Source: a virus. From it: a stretch of DNA of 37,649 nt. Where the stretch lies: positions 1-37,649 of IMG/VR virus record IMGVR_UViG_3300035703_000215; one strand, 5' to 3'. The position numbers and the translations under genes were made by a program. Of the stretch, positions 7,897-15,861 are shown piece after piece. Position 1 is the stretch's first letter. Each line of letters opens with the position of its first letter. The notes under the pieces were generated by a model. The model made no database searches. It was given only the letters and a program-made list of their open reading frames with translations, and was not told where the DNA came from.

Positions 7897-8103
7897 ATGT
7901 CCGTCATTTACATGGTTCACCCCACGCACGGCGCTAAGGTTGCGATCTCCAACGAGGAAGCGATTTTGGATGCATTTGACGGCTGGGAACGCTATGATGT
8001 GAACACGTCATCTGTGGTGACGGACGATGACGAGGATGAGATCGTCAACGAGATGGCGGCACCAAAGCGGCGCGGACGCCCCCGCGCAAAGCAGGAAAAC
8101 TGA
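7897..8103 (+). CDS. Small protein with C-terminal AT-hook-like motif
   Basis: A 68-residue protein with an acidic middle (VVTDDDEDEIVNEM) followed by a basic tail, PKRRGRPRAK (residues 56-65). The tail contains the GRP core of an AT-hook, a short motif that inserts in the DNA minor groove. Small proteins with such tails lie next to head-completion genes in several podoviruses. It has AAGGATTTCTT upstream and ends three bases before the gp4-like gene. A role in holding packaged DNA near the head-tail connector is possible but is inference from the motif and position. Confidence 0.6.
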   Translation: MSVIYMVHPTHGAKVAISNEEAILDAFDGWERYDVNTSSVVTDDDEDEIVNEMAAPKRRGRPRAKQEN

Positions 8104-8106
8104 CCA

Positions 8107-8817
8107 ATGACGAGCGCCGGCGACATCATCAACGGGTCACTGCGGCTTTTGGGTGTCCTGGCCGAAGGCGAAGTGCCGTCAGCCGAAACGTCGCAAGACG
8201 CGCTGGCCGCCATGAATCAGATGCTGGATAGCTGGTCGACAGAGCGGTTGGCGGTCTACGCCACGCAAGATCAGGTGTTCACATGGCCCGCGGGCCTGCT
8301 GTCGCGCACACTGGGGCCGACCGGCGACTTCGTCGGCAACCGCCCGGTGTTGCTGGACGACAGCACCTACTTCCTCGACGCCAGCACCGGCATCAGCTAC
8401 GGCATCAAATTCATCAACCAGCAGCAGTACAACGGGATCGCGGTCAAGACCGTTACCTCGACGTTCCCGCAAGTGATCTTCGTCAACAACACGTTCCCCG
8501 ACGTGGAGATGTACATCTACCCGCGCCCGACGCGCGCGCTGGAGTGGCACTTCATCTCTGTGGAGGAACTGACCAAGCCTGCGCTGCTGGCCACCGAACT
8601 GACGTTCCCGCCGGGCTATCTGCGTGCGTTCCGCTACAATCTGGCCTGCGAGATGGCGCCAGAGTTTGGCGTCGAACCAAGCCCGCAAGTGCAGCGTATC
8701 GCCATGACCAGCAAGCGCAACCTCAAGCGCATCAACAACCCTGACGACATCATGTCCATGCCGTACAGCATCGTGGCAACGCGCCAGCGGTTCAACATCT
8801 TCGCAGGGAACTACTGA
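8107..8817 (+). CDS. Head-completion / tail accessory factor, P22 gp4-like
   Basis: A 236-residue protein with the gp4-type pattern: an N-terminal helical segment (SAGDIINGSLRLLGVLAEGE, then DALAAMNQMLDSWSTERL), a beta middle, and PPGYLRAFRYNLACEMAPEF near the C-terminus. In P22, gp4 forms the ring under the portal that closes the packaged head and receives the tail needle hub. Its location between capsid genes and the tailspike/gp10 block fits. The length is longer than P22 gp4 (about 166 residues), but similar proteins of this size occur in related environmental podoviruses. Confidence 0.8.
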   Translation: MTSAGDIINGSLRLLGVLAEGEVPSAETSQDALAAMNQMLDSWSTERLAVYATQDQVFTWPAGLLSRTLGPTGDFVGNRPVLLDDSTYFLDASTGISYGIKFINQQQYNGIAVKTVTSTFPQVIFVNNTFPDVEMYIYPRPTRALEWHFISVEELTKPALLATELTFPPGYLRAFRYNLACEMAPEFGVEPSPQVQRIAMTSKRNLKRINNPDDIMSMPYSIVATRQRFNIFAGNY

Positions 8818-8819
8818 CG

Positions 8820-10382
8820 ATGGCTAACGTCAAAATCTCTCAACTGCCGTTGGCAACATCACCGCTGGACAGCGCGGTTGAGATGCCGGTCGTCCAGGGC
8901 GGCGTCACCAAACGCGCTGGGATGACCACCATCGGCTTCTTGCAGTCTGGTACTGGTGCGGTTCTTCGCACGGCGCAGGCCAAAATGCGCGACATAGTCA
9001 GCGTCGAGGACTTTGGTGCTGTCGGTGACGGCGTGGCCAACGATACCACGGCAATTCAGGCGGCGCTTGATGCCGGTGCGGCGTTGTATTTTCCCGCCGG
9101 CACTTACAACCTGACCGCCAAGCTGACTTCTACCAACAAGCCAGTGCAAATTTTTACCCAGCCCGGTGTGACGCTCAAATGGCTAACCGCGGCCACAACG
9201 CAGGGGCTTGAATTTACGTTTAACAACATCACGACGCATATCTGCCAAATTGGCGACATTGCGCTGATTACCGAAAAGGAAGGTGGTGGCACAGCCATCA
9301 AATGCGTATGGCCTGGCGGCGGAACTGGTTACGCGCGATTGTTTGAAGCCGGCAAAATCCGCGTTTCCGGGGCCGACATTCCGGGCCTCGTTGGTTATTG
9401 GGCAGTGGGTATCGACTTGACAAACGGGTGGTTGGCCTACTGCGATACGCTGGATTTCTATGGCAAGCCCAGCGGAGTAACGCCGCTTTCAACGGCGGCT
9501 TTTGCAGCGCGCGGCACCACGACTGACGCCCGCGTGAATATCCGCGCGCGGTGGGCGCTGTCAGGCTTGCTGATTGCCGGCTTTTCGGAACTGTTGGATA
9601 TTAGCGGTTCTATTTTTGTGGCCTGCGATTGGGCTGTAGATTGCAGCGGCACAAGCGGGCTGAACACGCCCGGTTTCCTTTGGCTGGGCGGTCATTCGTC
9701 AACTTTCCGCGGCTCAATCCGTTCGGTCAACATTCTGCAAGGCAACGTGAACGGAATACTTATATACAAGCGCCTTGACAGCGCGCAAAATTTTATTGCG
9801 TTTGATTTGGACAGCGCATCGACGGAATGGCAGATTGCGGACTGCAAGGTGTTTTCACTGAGCAACCCCGGCGGCGGCACGACCACGGCGATCCGCGATG
9901 CAGGCGTGAACAACACCTGTACAGGCATTCGCACGGTGGGCTGTGATACGGACGTTGACATCGTTGCTAACGCCAGCGGGTTCAGCCACACGATTAGCCG
10001 GTCTGATAATTTGCGAGGCGCTATTACTCAGGGCGACACGGACGGCCAAGTCCTAGTAACGCCGGGCGGCGCACCGGGTTCTTCTGTTAACTATTTCGAC
10101 ACGCTGACGGCTAACAGCGCAACCCCTACTATTCTCGGTTATCGCCAGTGGGCGCCGGGCGGCGGTCACCTTTTGACCGCCAATAGCGGTGCCACTACAA
10201 TCACCAACTTTACCGGCGCGTTCCCCGGCGACGAAATCGTCGTGCAAGCTAATGACGCCAACACCACAATTCAGCACAATGCGGGTTTGTTGCTTGATGG
10301 CGGCGTCAACAAGGTAATGGCCAACGGTGACACGGTTCGCTTGCGGCGCATAAACTCAACAACATGGAAGCAGATTGGATGA
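8820..10382 (+). CDS. Tailspike / tail fibre 1, pectate-lyase-like beta-helix
   Basis: A 520-residue receptor-binding candidate. Residues 1-~65 (NVKISQLPLATSPLDSAVEM, PVVQGGVTKRAG, IGFLQSGTGA) form a conserved particle-binding region nearly identical to the start of the gene at 10504. Next comes VSVEDFGAVGDGVANDTTAI, the signature entry to a right-handed pectate-lyase-type beta-helix, then a long helix region that shares nothing obvious with tailspike 2, and a C-terminal beta domain (PGDEIVVQANDANTTIQH). Such spikes bind or degrade surface polysaccharide, but I see no assignable catalytic residues. The stop overlaps the start of a 40-residue ORF (ATGA). Confidence 0.82.
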   Translation: MANVKISQLPLATSPLDSAVEMPVVQGGVTKRAGMTTIGFLQSGTGAVLRTAQAKMRDIVSVEDFGAVGDGVANDTTAIQAALDAGAALYFPAGTYNLTAKLTSTNKPVQIFTQPGVTLKWLTAATTQGLEFTFNNITTHICQIGDIALITEKEGGGTAIKCVWPGGGTGYARLFEAGKIRVSGADIPGLVGYWAVGIDLTNGWLAYCDTLDFYGKPSGVTPLSTAAFAARGTTTDARVNIRARWALSGLLIAGFSELLDISGSIFVACDWAVDCSGTSGLNTPGFLWLGGHSSTFRGSIRSVNILQGNVNGILIYKRLDSAQNFIAFDLDSASTEWQIADCKVFSLSNPGGGTTTAIRDAGVNNTCTGIRTVGCDTDVDIVANASGFSHTISRSDNLRGAITQGDTDGQVLVTPGGAPGSSVNYFDTLTANSATPTILGYRQWAPGGGHLLTANSGATTITNFTGAFPGDEIVVQANDANTTIQHNAGLLLDGGVNKVMANGDTVRLRRINSTTWKQIG

Positions 10383-10501
10383 GCCAGTATGACGCCCTTT
10401 TTGCTTGCTACCAGAGCGGGCAAATGACCGAACGTCAGTTGCAGGCGCATATGCGTGACGACCCTGCGTTCGCTGACTACGTGCGCGAAAAGGTACGATA
10501 A
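10379..10501 (+). CDS. 40-residue conserved tailspike-linked protein, copy 1
   Basis: The start overlaps the tailspike 1 stop (ATGA), so translation should be coupled. The 40-residue product includes YQSGQMTERQLQAHMRDD and ends FADYVREKVR. It differs from the ORF after tailspike 2 (11772-11894) at only a few positions. It is hydrophilic and helical, with no signal peptide or membrane segment. Conservation in both cassettes with good codon structure argues for a real gene. A chaperone or assembly factor for the spike is one possibility; no homologue is recognised. Confidence 0.7.
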   Translation: MSQYDALFACYQSGQMTERQLQAHMRDDPAFADYVREKVR

Positions 10502-10503
10502 CA

Positions 10504-11775
10504 ATGGCTAATGACAAAATCTCTCAACTGCCGTCGGCAACCTCACCGCTGGACAGCGCGGTTGTAATGCCGGTTGTGCAGGGCGGCGTTACCAAGCAAG
10601 CGCCGGTCAACACCATCGGATTCTTGCAGTCTGGCACCGGCGCAACTTTGCGTACCTCGCAGAACAAGATGCGAGACACGGTAAGTGTTAAAGATTACGG
10701 CGCGACCGGTGACGGTACAACCCCCGATGGGACCGCAATTGCTGCCAGTATTCTTGCCAACAATTCTGTTGATCTGCCGTCAGGCAGTTACAGCAATCCG
10801 TCAACGGCGATCACGCTTCCATTTACAAAAGCATTAAGTTTTGACGCAGGCGCCGCCGTCGTCAATAGCGGCACCGGCACAACCGATTTTCAAGGTACGA
10901 CGATCCGCACAGCTTACAACCCCGCGGGGTTGACCGGCTGGACAGGTTCGGCGTCTGGCAACAGTTTTGAAGGTTTTGCAGTTGACCTAAGCGGATACGG
11001 GCCACGTTCGTTCAGCGGGAATAGCACGCCGACTGCCTTAAGTGGTTCGGTTAGTGTGCCGGCAACGGCGTCGGCGTTTTTTCATGCTAACGGCGTTGCC
11101 GGCTATGTAAAAAACGCCAACACGGCTTCGGTGGGCGCGGTGGCGCTCTATGGGCAGGCAGATCGTAACGCGGCAAGCGCGCTGGTGTGGGGTTTAAACA
11201 CCCGCACAATTGACAACGGGCTGGGTGGCTCGAACGTGTGGGGTTACGAACTTAACCTCAACATTTCAAACATCACTACCACGGCGCTCGGCCTTGATAT
11301 TGTCGGCGGTTCAACGGTTGAGCCGTCATTAAGCGTTGCCGTCAACGTGCAAGCTATTGGCGTTTTTGAAAGCCCGAAAAAGCGGTTTACCTACGCCTTT
11401 CGTTCAGTCAACGCAGCGGCAATCAACGGAATTGAACTTGGTTCGGTTGCGGACGCTAATAGCTCGGCGTCGCAACCTTTCATTATGAACTATGTCAACG
11501 GCAGCGGAGTTACGACGCAAGGTTTGTCTATGCAAGTTGACGGCAGCGGCAATTTCGGTATCATCGGCGGCGTTGCTTCTTCAACCTTGTTCGCGCTCAA
11601 AACGCCGGGGTCAACTGGCGGCCTTATCCAGCTACTCGGCAACAACATTGGCTTTTTTAATGCTTTCCCCGTTGGCAAGCCGACCGTGGCAGGATCAAGG
11701 GGTGGCAACGCCGCGCTGGCCTCGCTACTCACCGCTCTAGCTAATCTAGGTCTTATTACGGATAGCACGACATGA
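10504..11775 (+). CDS. Tailspike / tail fibre 2, paralogous N-terminus
   Basis: A 423-residue protein. Its first ~65 residues repeat those of tailspike 1 (NDKISQLPSATSPLDSAVVM and PVVQGGVTKQAP), followed by VSVKDYGATGDGTTPDGTAI, the beta-helix entry. The body then diverges completely from spike 1. The C-terminus (VGKPTVAGSRGGNAALASLL, ALANLGLI) is a type often seen at the ends of phage fibres. It starts two bases after the first 40-residue ORF and overlaps the second by ATGA. Both spikes probably attach to the same site on the tail hub, giving two receptor specificities or mixed trimers. Confidence 0.8.
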   Translation: MANDKISQLPSATSPLDSAVVMPVVQGGVTKQAPVNTIGFLQSGTGATLRTSQNKMRDTVSVKDYGATGDGTTPDGTAIAASILANNSVDLPSGSYSNPSTAITLPFTKALSFDAGAAVVNSGTGTTDFQGTTIRTAYNPAGLTGWTGSASGNSFEGFAVDLSGYGPRSFSGNSTPTALSGSVSVPATASAFFHANGVAGYVKNANTASVGAVALYGQADRNAASALVWGLNTRTIDNGLGGSNVWGYELNLNISNITTTALGLDIVGGSTVEPSLSVAVNVQAIGVFESPKKRFTYAFRSVNAAAINGIELGSVADANSSASQPFIMNYVNGSGVTTQGLSMQVDGSGNFGIIGGVASSTLFALKTPGSTGGLIQLLGNNIGFFNAFPVGKPTVAGSRGGNAALASLLTALANLGLITDSTT

Positions 11776-11894
11776 GCCAGCATGACGCCCTTCTTGCCTG
11801 CTACCAGAGCGGCCAGATGACCGAACGTCAGTTGCAGGCGCACATGCGTGACGACCCTGCGTTCGCTGACTACGTGCGTGAAAAGGTAAAATGA
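11772..11894 (+). CDS. 40-residue conserved tailspike-linked protein, copy 2
   Basis: Second copy of the ORF at 10379, again coupled to the preceding tailspike stop (ATGA) and to the following gp10-like start (ATGA). The sequence is almost the same as copy 1 (MTERQLQAHMRDDPAFADYV), with Tyr4 to His, Phe8 to Leu and the final Arg to Lys. The two copies also stay similar in DNA, with several silent changes. This indicates a cassette duplication with purifying selection on the peptide, or recent gene conversion. Confidence 0.7.
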   Translation: MSQHDALLACYQSGQMTERQLQAHMRDDPAFADYVREKVK

Positions 11895-13522
11895 AAAGTC
11901 CTATCCTTGGCTCAAGCTATGTCGCCCGCAGCATCAACGCTGCGGACGCGCGCATGGTCAACCTCTTTCCAGAGGTTGTGCCTGAGGGTGGGCAGATGCC
12001 TGCGTTCCTCAACCGCGCGCCTGGGCTGAAGCTACAGCAGGCCGTTGGCACCGGGCCGATCCGGGGGCTGTGGGCGCACCAGACGCAAGGCTCTGACTTC
12101 TTCGTCGTGTCGGGCAACGAAGTCTACAAACTGTCTTCGCTGACCGGCACGCCGGTGCTGCTGGGAACGGTCAACGGCACTGGGCCGGTGTCCATCGCCG
12201 ACAACGGCGACCAGATCGTCTTCGCGTGCAACCCGGACGCCTTCGTCTACACCGAATCCACCAACACGTTCGTGCAAGTCACCGATCCTGACTTCCCCGG
12301 CGCGGTGACGGTCGGGTATCTCGACGGCTACTTCGTGTTCAACCCGCCCAACAGCCAACGGCTGTATGTCACCAGCCTGCTGGACGGCACGCAAATCGAC
12401 CCGCTGGATTTTGTCAGCGCCGAAGGATCGCCAGACGGCATCGTCGGCTTGATCGTCGATCACCGCGAAGTGTGGGTGTTCGGCACCGACAGCACCGAAG
12501 TCTGGTACAACGCCGGCACGGCGGACTTTCCGCTGGCGCGCATCCAAGGCGCATTTAACGAGATCGGCTGCGTCGCGCCCTATTCCATTGCGAAGCTGGA
12601 CAACGGTGTGTTCTGGTTAGGAACCGACGCCCGCGGCCAAGGCATCGTCTACCGGGCGACCGGCTACGTCGGCCAGCGCGTGTCCACGCACGCGGTCGAG
12701 TGGCAAATCCAGCAATACCTCAACATGTCCGACGCAGTGGCGTACACCTACCAGCAGGACGGCCACGCCTTCTACGTTCTGAACTTTCCCTCAGCCAACA
12801 CGACGTGGGTTCTGGATGTGGCCACCGGGGCTTGGCACGAACGGGCTTATTTCAACGAAGGCGTGTTCTCGCGTCACCGCGGCAACAGCCAATGCAACTT
12901 CTTGGGCAACATCGTCATCGGCGATCACCTGAACGGCAACATCTACACCTTTGACCTAACGACCTACGCCGACAACGGCACGCCGCAGAAGTGGCTGCGG
13001 TCGTGGCGGGCGTTGCCGACCGGCCAAAACAACCTGAAGCGCACGGCGCAGCACAACCTTCAGATCGTGTTTGAGTCTGGCGTGGGCCTGTCGGGAACCG
13101 CTTCGCCTGATGTTTTTGGTTTGCTGCTGACCGAAAATGGCAACTTCCTTATCACCGAATCAGGCAACTATATTGAAATTTCCGTGGTGACCCCGCAAGA
13201 CATCAACTCGCAAGTCTTGCTGCTTGAGGATGGCGACTTTCTCATCACCGAATCCGATGAATACATTGAAGTTTTAGCTGGAACTACGCAGGGCGCAGAC
13301 CCGCAAGTTATGCTGCGCTGGTCGGACGACGGCGGCCACACATGGTCAAATGAGCATTGGACATCCATCGGCAGGATCGGCGGGTACGGCCAGCGCGCCA
13401 TCTGGCGCCGCCTGGGCATGACGATGAAACTGCGCGACCGCGTGTACGAGGTGTCTGGCACTGACCCGGTCAAGCTGGTCATCATCGACGCCGAACTGAT
13501 GTTGAGCGGCACCAATGCCTAA
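11891..13522 (+). CDS. Tail hub / packaged-DNA stabilisation protein, P22 gp10-like
   Basis: A 543-residue protein whose N-terminus (SPILGSSYVARSINAADARM, VNLFPE) and C-terminal segment (DPQVMLRWSDDGGHTWSNEH) match the P22 gp10 family. This protein forms the tail hub below gp4 and carries the tailspikes. It is somewhat longer than P22 gp10 (472 residues). Much of the excess lies near residues 400-465, where a 19-residue motif ending FLITES-x-x-YIE occurs twice, 31 residues apart, just before the conserved DPQVMLRWSDDGG. The position directly after the spikes supports the call. The start overlaps the 40-residue ORF; the stop overlaps the next start by eight bases. Confidence 0.85.
   Translation: MKSPILGSSYVARSINAADARMVNLFPEVVPEGGQMPAFLNRAPGLKLQQAVGTGPIRGLWAHQTQGSDFFVVSGNEVYKLSSLTGTPVLLGTVNGTGPVSIADNGDQIVFACNPDAFVYTESTNTFVQVTDPDFPGAVTVGYLDGYFVFNPPNSQRLYVTSLLDGTQIDPLDFVSAEGSPDGIVGLIVDHREVWVFGTDSTEVWYNAGTADFPLARIQGAFNEIGCVAPYSIAKLDNGVFWLGTDARGQGIVYRATGYVGQRVSTHAVEWQIQQYLNMSDAVAYTYQQDGHAFYVLNFPSANTTWVLDVATGAWHERAYFNEGVFSRHRGNSQCNFLGNIVIGDHLNGNIYTFDLTTYADNGTPQKWLRSWRALPTGQNNLKRTAQHNLQIVFESGVGLSGTASPDVFGLLLTENGNFLITESGNYIEISVVTPQDINSQVLLLEDGDFLITESDEYIEVLAGTTQGADPQVMLRWSDDGGHTWSNEHWTSIGRIGGYGQRAIWRRLGMTMKLRDRVYEVSGTDPVKLVIIDAELMLSGTNA
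13124..13273 (+). repeat. Tandem 31-residue repeat inserted in the gp10-like gene
   Basis: Bases 13124-13180 and 13217-13273 encode two copies of a 19-residue motif, LLTENGNFLITES and LLLEDGDFLITES each followed by two residues and YIE. The period is 93 bases. The surrounding protein reads as gp10 family on both sides. The DNA copies differ at many third positions, so the duplication is not recent. Confidence 0.75.
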
Positions 13523-14237
13523 CCCCGTCAACATCACCAACATCACGCCGCCGCGCGTGCAGTTGGCTGACCCGAACACAGGGCTGGTCAGCCGCGAATG
13601 GTTCAGGTTTTTCCAAAGCCTGTTTCAGTTGACCGGCAGCGGCCAGAACGACTTCACGCTGCAAGACTTGCAGATCGGCCCTGACAGCGACGCTGCGTCG
13701 CTGGCGGCTGTGTTGCAGACCGAAATCCAGAACCTATCGGTGTCGCCGCCGTACACGCCGCAGTTGGTTCGCCATCGCTACGGTTCGTTCTACGACACCA
13801 CCACGCAGACGGCAGCAGCTATCAACACCGCCTACGCGATGACGTTCAACACGGTTGATTTGTCGGTTGGTGTCACCCGCGGCACACCTACGTCGCGTAT
13901 CTACGTTGATACGCTGAACGTATATAACGTGCAATTCTCCGCGCAAGTTGATAAAACATCAGGCGGTGTTGGGTTGGTCTGGATTTGGCTGCGTAAGAAC
14001 GGCGTAAACGTACCGGACAGCGCCGGCCTAATCCGCATACAAGGCAACAACGCCGAAATTCTTGCGGCGTGGAATTACGTTATCGAGTTAAACGCAGGGG
14101 ATTATATTGAATTGATGTGGGAAGTGGACGACACATCGGTTATCCTTCTGGCAGATGCTGCGTCTGCCGTGCATCCGTCCGTTCCTTCGGTCATCCTTAC
14201 CGTGACCAACAACATTAGCTCAGATGGGGGCTACTAA
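13515..14237 (+). CDS. Tail-associated protein with C1q-like jelly-roll domain
   Basis: A 240-residue protein. The first ~75 residues (NPVNITNITPPRVQLADPNT, REWFRFFQSLFQLTG) resemble the attachment segments of phage tail proteins. The C-terminal ~150 residues (RHRYGSFYDTTTQTAAAINT, VGLVWIWLRKNGVNVPDSAG, NAGDYIELMWEVDD) have the strand pattern of a C1q/TNF-type jelly roll, which usually trimerises. It overlaps the gp10-like gene by eight bases and the next gene by one (TAATG). It probably forms a fibre tip or needle knob. The domain call is by recognition. Confidence 0.68.
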   Translation: MPNPVNITNITPPRVQLADPNTGLVSREWFRFFQSLFQLTGSGQNDFTLQDLQIGPDSDAASLAAVLQTEIQNLSVSPPYTPQLVRHRYGSFYDTTTQTAAAINTAYAMTFNTVDLSVGVTRGTPTSRIYVDTLNVYNVQFSAQVDKTSGGVGLVWIWLRKNGVNVPDSAGLIRIQGNNAEILAAWNYVIELNAGDYIELMWEVDDTSVILLADAASAVHPSVPSVILTVTNNISSDGGY

Positions 14238-15091
14238 TGGCCGTTCTTTCTCCTTCACCCAAAGCGCAGTTTCTGGACGCTTCCGGCGCGCCGCTGGTCG
14301 GCGGTAAGGTCTACACCTACGCCGCCGGCACAACCACACCGGTGGCGACCTATACCACCAGCACTGGCAATGTGGCCAACACCAATCCGGTGATTTTGGA
14401 CTCCCGCGGCGAAGCCAACATCTGGTACAGCAACGGCACCTCATACAAGGTCGTGCTGACCGATTCGGCTAACGCCACGATTTGGACGGTAGACAACATC
14501 GTCACGATTGGGTCGCTGGCGTTCCAGAACGCCGACGCGGTGGCCATCACCGGCGGCACCATCGGGTCGGGTGTGACGTTCAACGGCAACACCACCGGCA
14601 CTGCATCCAACGTCACTGGCGTCGTCGCGGTCGTCAACGGCGGCACAGGTTCAACCACGGCTGCCAACGCGCGCACCGCCCTCGGCGCGGCCAAGTCAGG
14701 CGCCAACGACGACATCACGGCGCTGGATCAAGACGTGGTGCTTGTGGCCACCGGCGACATCGGCGCTACCAGCATCGGCTACCGCGGCGCACCGCAGAAC
14801 GCACAGACCGCAGCCTACCAATTGGCGCTGACGGACAACGGCAAGCACATCTCGATCACCACCGGTGGCATCACGATCCCGGCCAACAGCGCGGCGGCGT
14901 TCCCGATTGGCGCGACGGTTGTCATTTACAACAACAGCGGCAGCAGCCAGAGCATCGGCATCACGACCGACACGCTGCGCCAAGCTGGCACGACCAACAC
15001 CGGCACGCGGACGCTGGCCAACTACGGCCTGGCGACGTGCGTCAAGGTTGATACGACCGTGTGGGCCATCACTGGCGCGGGGCTGACCTGA
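14237..15091 (+). CDS. Tail fibre protein
   Basis: A 284-residue protein. Residues ~8-90 (KAQFLDASGAPLVGGKVYTY, NPVILDSRGEANIW, GTSYKVVLTDS) form a very common phage fibre N-terminal domain. A linker with VNGGTGSTTAANARTALGA, a typical fibre repeat, leads to a C-terminal beta region (HISITTGGITIPANSAAAFP, GATVVIYNNSG). The start overlaps the previous stop and the stop overlaps the next start (TGATG). It is a third candidate adhesin besides the two tailspikes. No enzyme motif is visible. Confidence 0.72.
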   Translation: MAVLSPSPKAQFLDASGAPLVGGKVYTYAAGTTTPVATYTTSTGNVANTNPVILDSRGEANIWYSNGTSYKVVLTDSANATIWTVDNIVTIGSLAFQNADAVAITGGTIGSGVTFNGNTTGTASNVTGVVAVVNGGTGSTTAANARTALGAAKSGANDDITALDQDVVLVATGDIGATSIGYRGAPQNAQTAAYQLALTDNGKHISITTGGITIPANSAAAFPIGATVVIYNNSGSSQSIGITTDTLRQAGTTNTGTRTLANYGLATCVKVDTTVWAITGAGLT

Positions 15092-15516
15092 TGAGCGGCG
15101 CGGTACTGTCTTTGCTGGGTAATTCGGGTGGAGCGGCGTCTGCCGTGACCATCACGGTTGACCCCGCAACGATCACGGGCATTAACATCGGCCTTACCGC
15201 GTCGGCGCAGTACCAGCTTAACAGCAGCGGCAATGCGTTCCAGATCGTCAACGGCGGCGGGGCCACACTGCTGTACGCTTGGTGCGTCCCAGCAGCCCAA
15301 GCAGCCAACTACGAAGTGTACGCCAGCCTGGTGTCAGGGTCGTTGAGCGGCGGCAGTTCGGCCACCGACACTTGGCTGGCGCTGACAACGACACGCAACT
15401 GGCTGGTCAGCACCGTCACCCTTCAGTACGCAACGCTCAATGTCGGCATCCGGCGCGTTGGCACCACCACCATTTTGGCGTCGGCGGACATCGAACTAGC
15501 CGCCGAAGCAGTATAA
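15091..15516 (+). CDS. Small beta-rich tail protein
   Basis: A 141-residue protein. I chose the ATG at 15091 because it overlaps the upstream stop (TGATG); a possible earlier start at 15061 lies inside the previous gene. It begins MSGAVLSLLGNSGGAASAVT and is Gly/Ala/Thr/Ser-rich beta sequence throughout, with NGGGATLLYAWCVPAAQAAN and TDTWLALTTTRNW. This resembles small phage tail or fibre-associated proteins. No signal peptide or motif of known function is seen. Confidence 0.6.
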   Translation: MSGAVLSLLGNSGGAASAVTITVDPATITGINIGLTASAQYQLNSSGNAFQIVNGGGATLLYAWCVPAAQAANYEVYASLVSGSLSGGSSATDTWLALTTTRNWLVSTVTLQYATLNVGIRRVGTTTILASADIELAAEAV

Positions 15517-15525
15517 GGATAGGTC

Positions 15526-15861
15526 ATGTCTGTTACCGCCAAAGCCCTGATCCCGGCCAAGGTCGCCGAAGACACGCAGTCCACGCAGTACACTGCGACC
15601 AACGTGACGACGATCATCGACAAGTTTACGGCCACCAACTACGGCGCGTCCGCCGCGTCGATCAGCGTCAACCTAGTGACGGCAGCCGACACCTCTGGCA
15701 CGCAGAACCTGATTGTGAAGACCAAGACGCTCCAGCCGTCCGAAACCTACACGTTCCCGGAACTGGTGGGCCACGTCCTCAACCCGAATGGGTTCATCTC
15801 GACGCTGGCGTCGGCGCCGCTGACGATCAACATCCGCGCGTCGGGACGTGAGATTAGCTGA
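15526..15861 (+). CDS. Small beta-sandwich virion protein, unknown function
   Basis: A 111-residue protein with a Shine-Dalgarno (AAGGATAGG) before ATG. Its strand pattern (TNVTTIIDKFTATNYGASAA, SISVNLVTAAD, GREIS at the end) resembles small phage proteins predicted to form an Ig-like sandwich. It lies between the fibre genes and the cupin-SET gene, with its stop overlapping that gene's start (TGATG). A tail accessory role is inferred from location only. Confidence 0.58.
   Translation: MSVTAKALIPAKVAEDTQSTQYTATNVTTIIDKFTATNYGASAASISVNLVTAADTSGTQNLIVKTKTLQPSETYTFPELVGHVLNPNGFISTLASAPLTINIRASGREIS

Noticed and set aside
15061-15090. Upstream extended start for the tail protein at 15091
   Set aside because: The extra ten residues lie wholly inside the previous gene, while the TGATG overlap at 15091 gives the usual coupled start.
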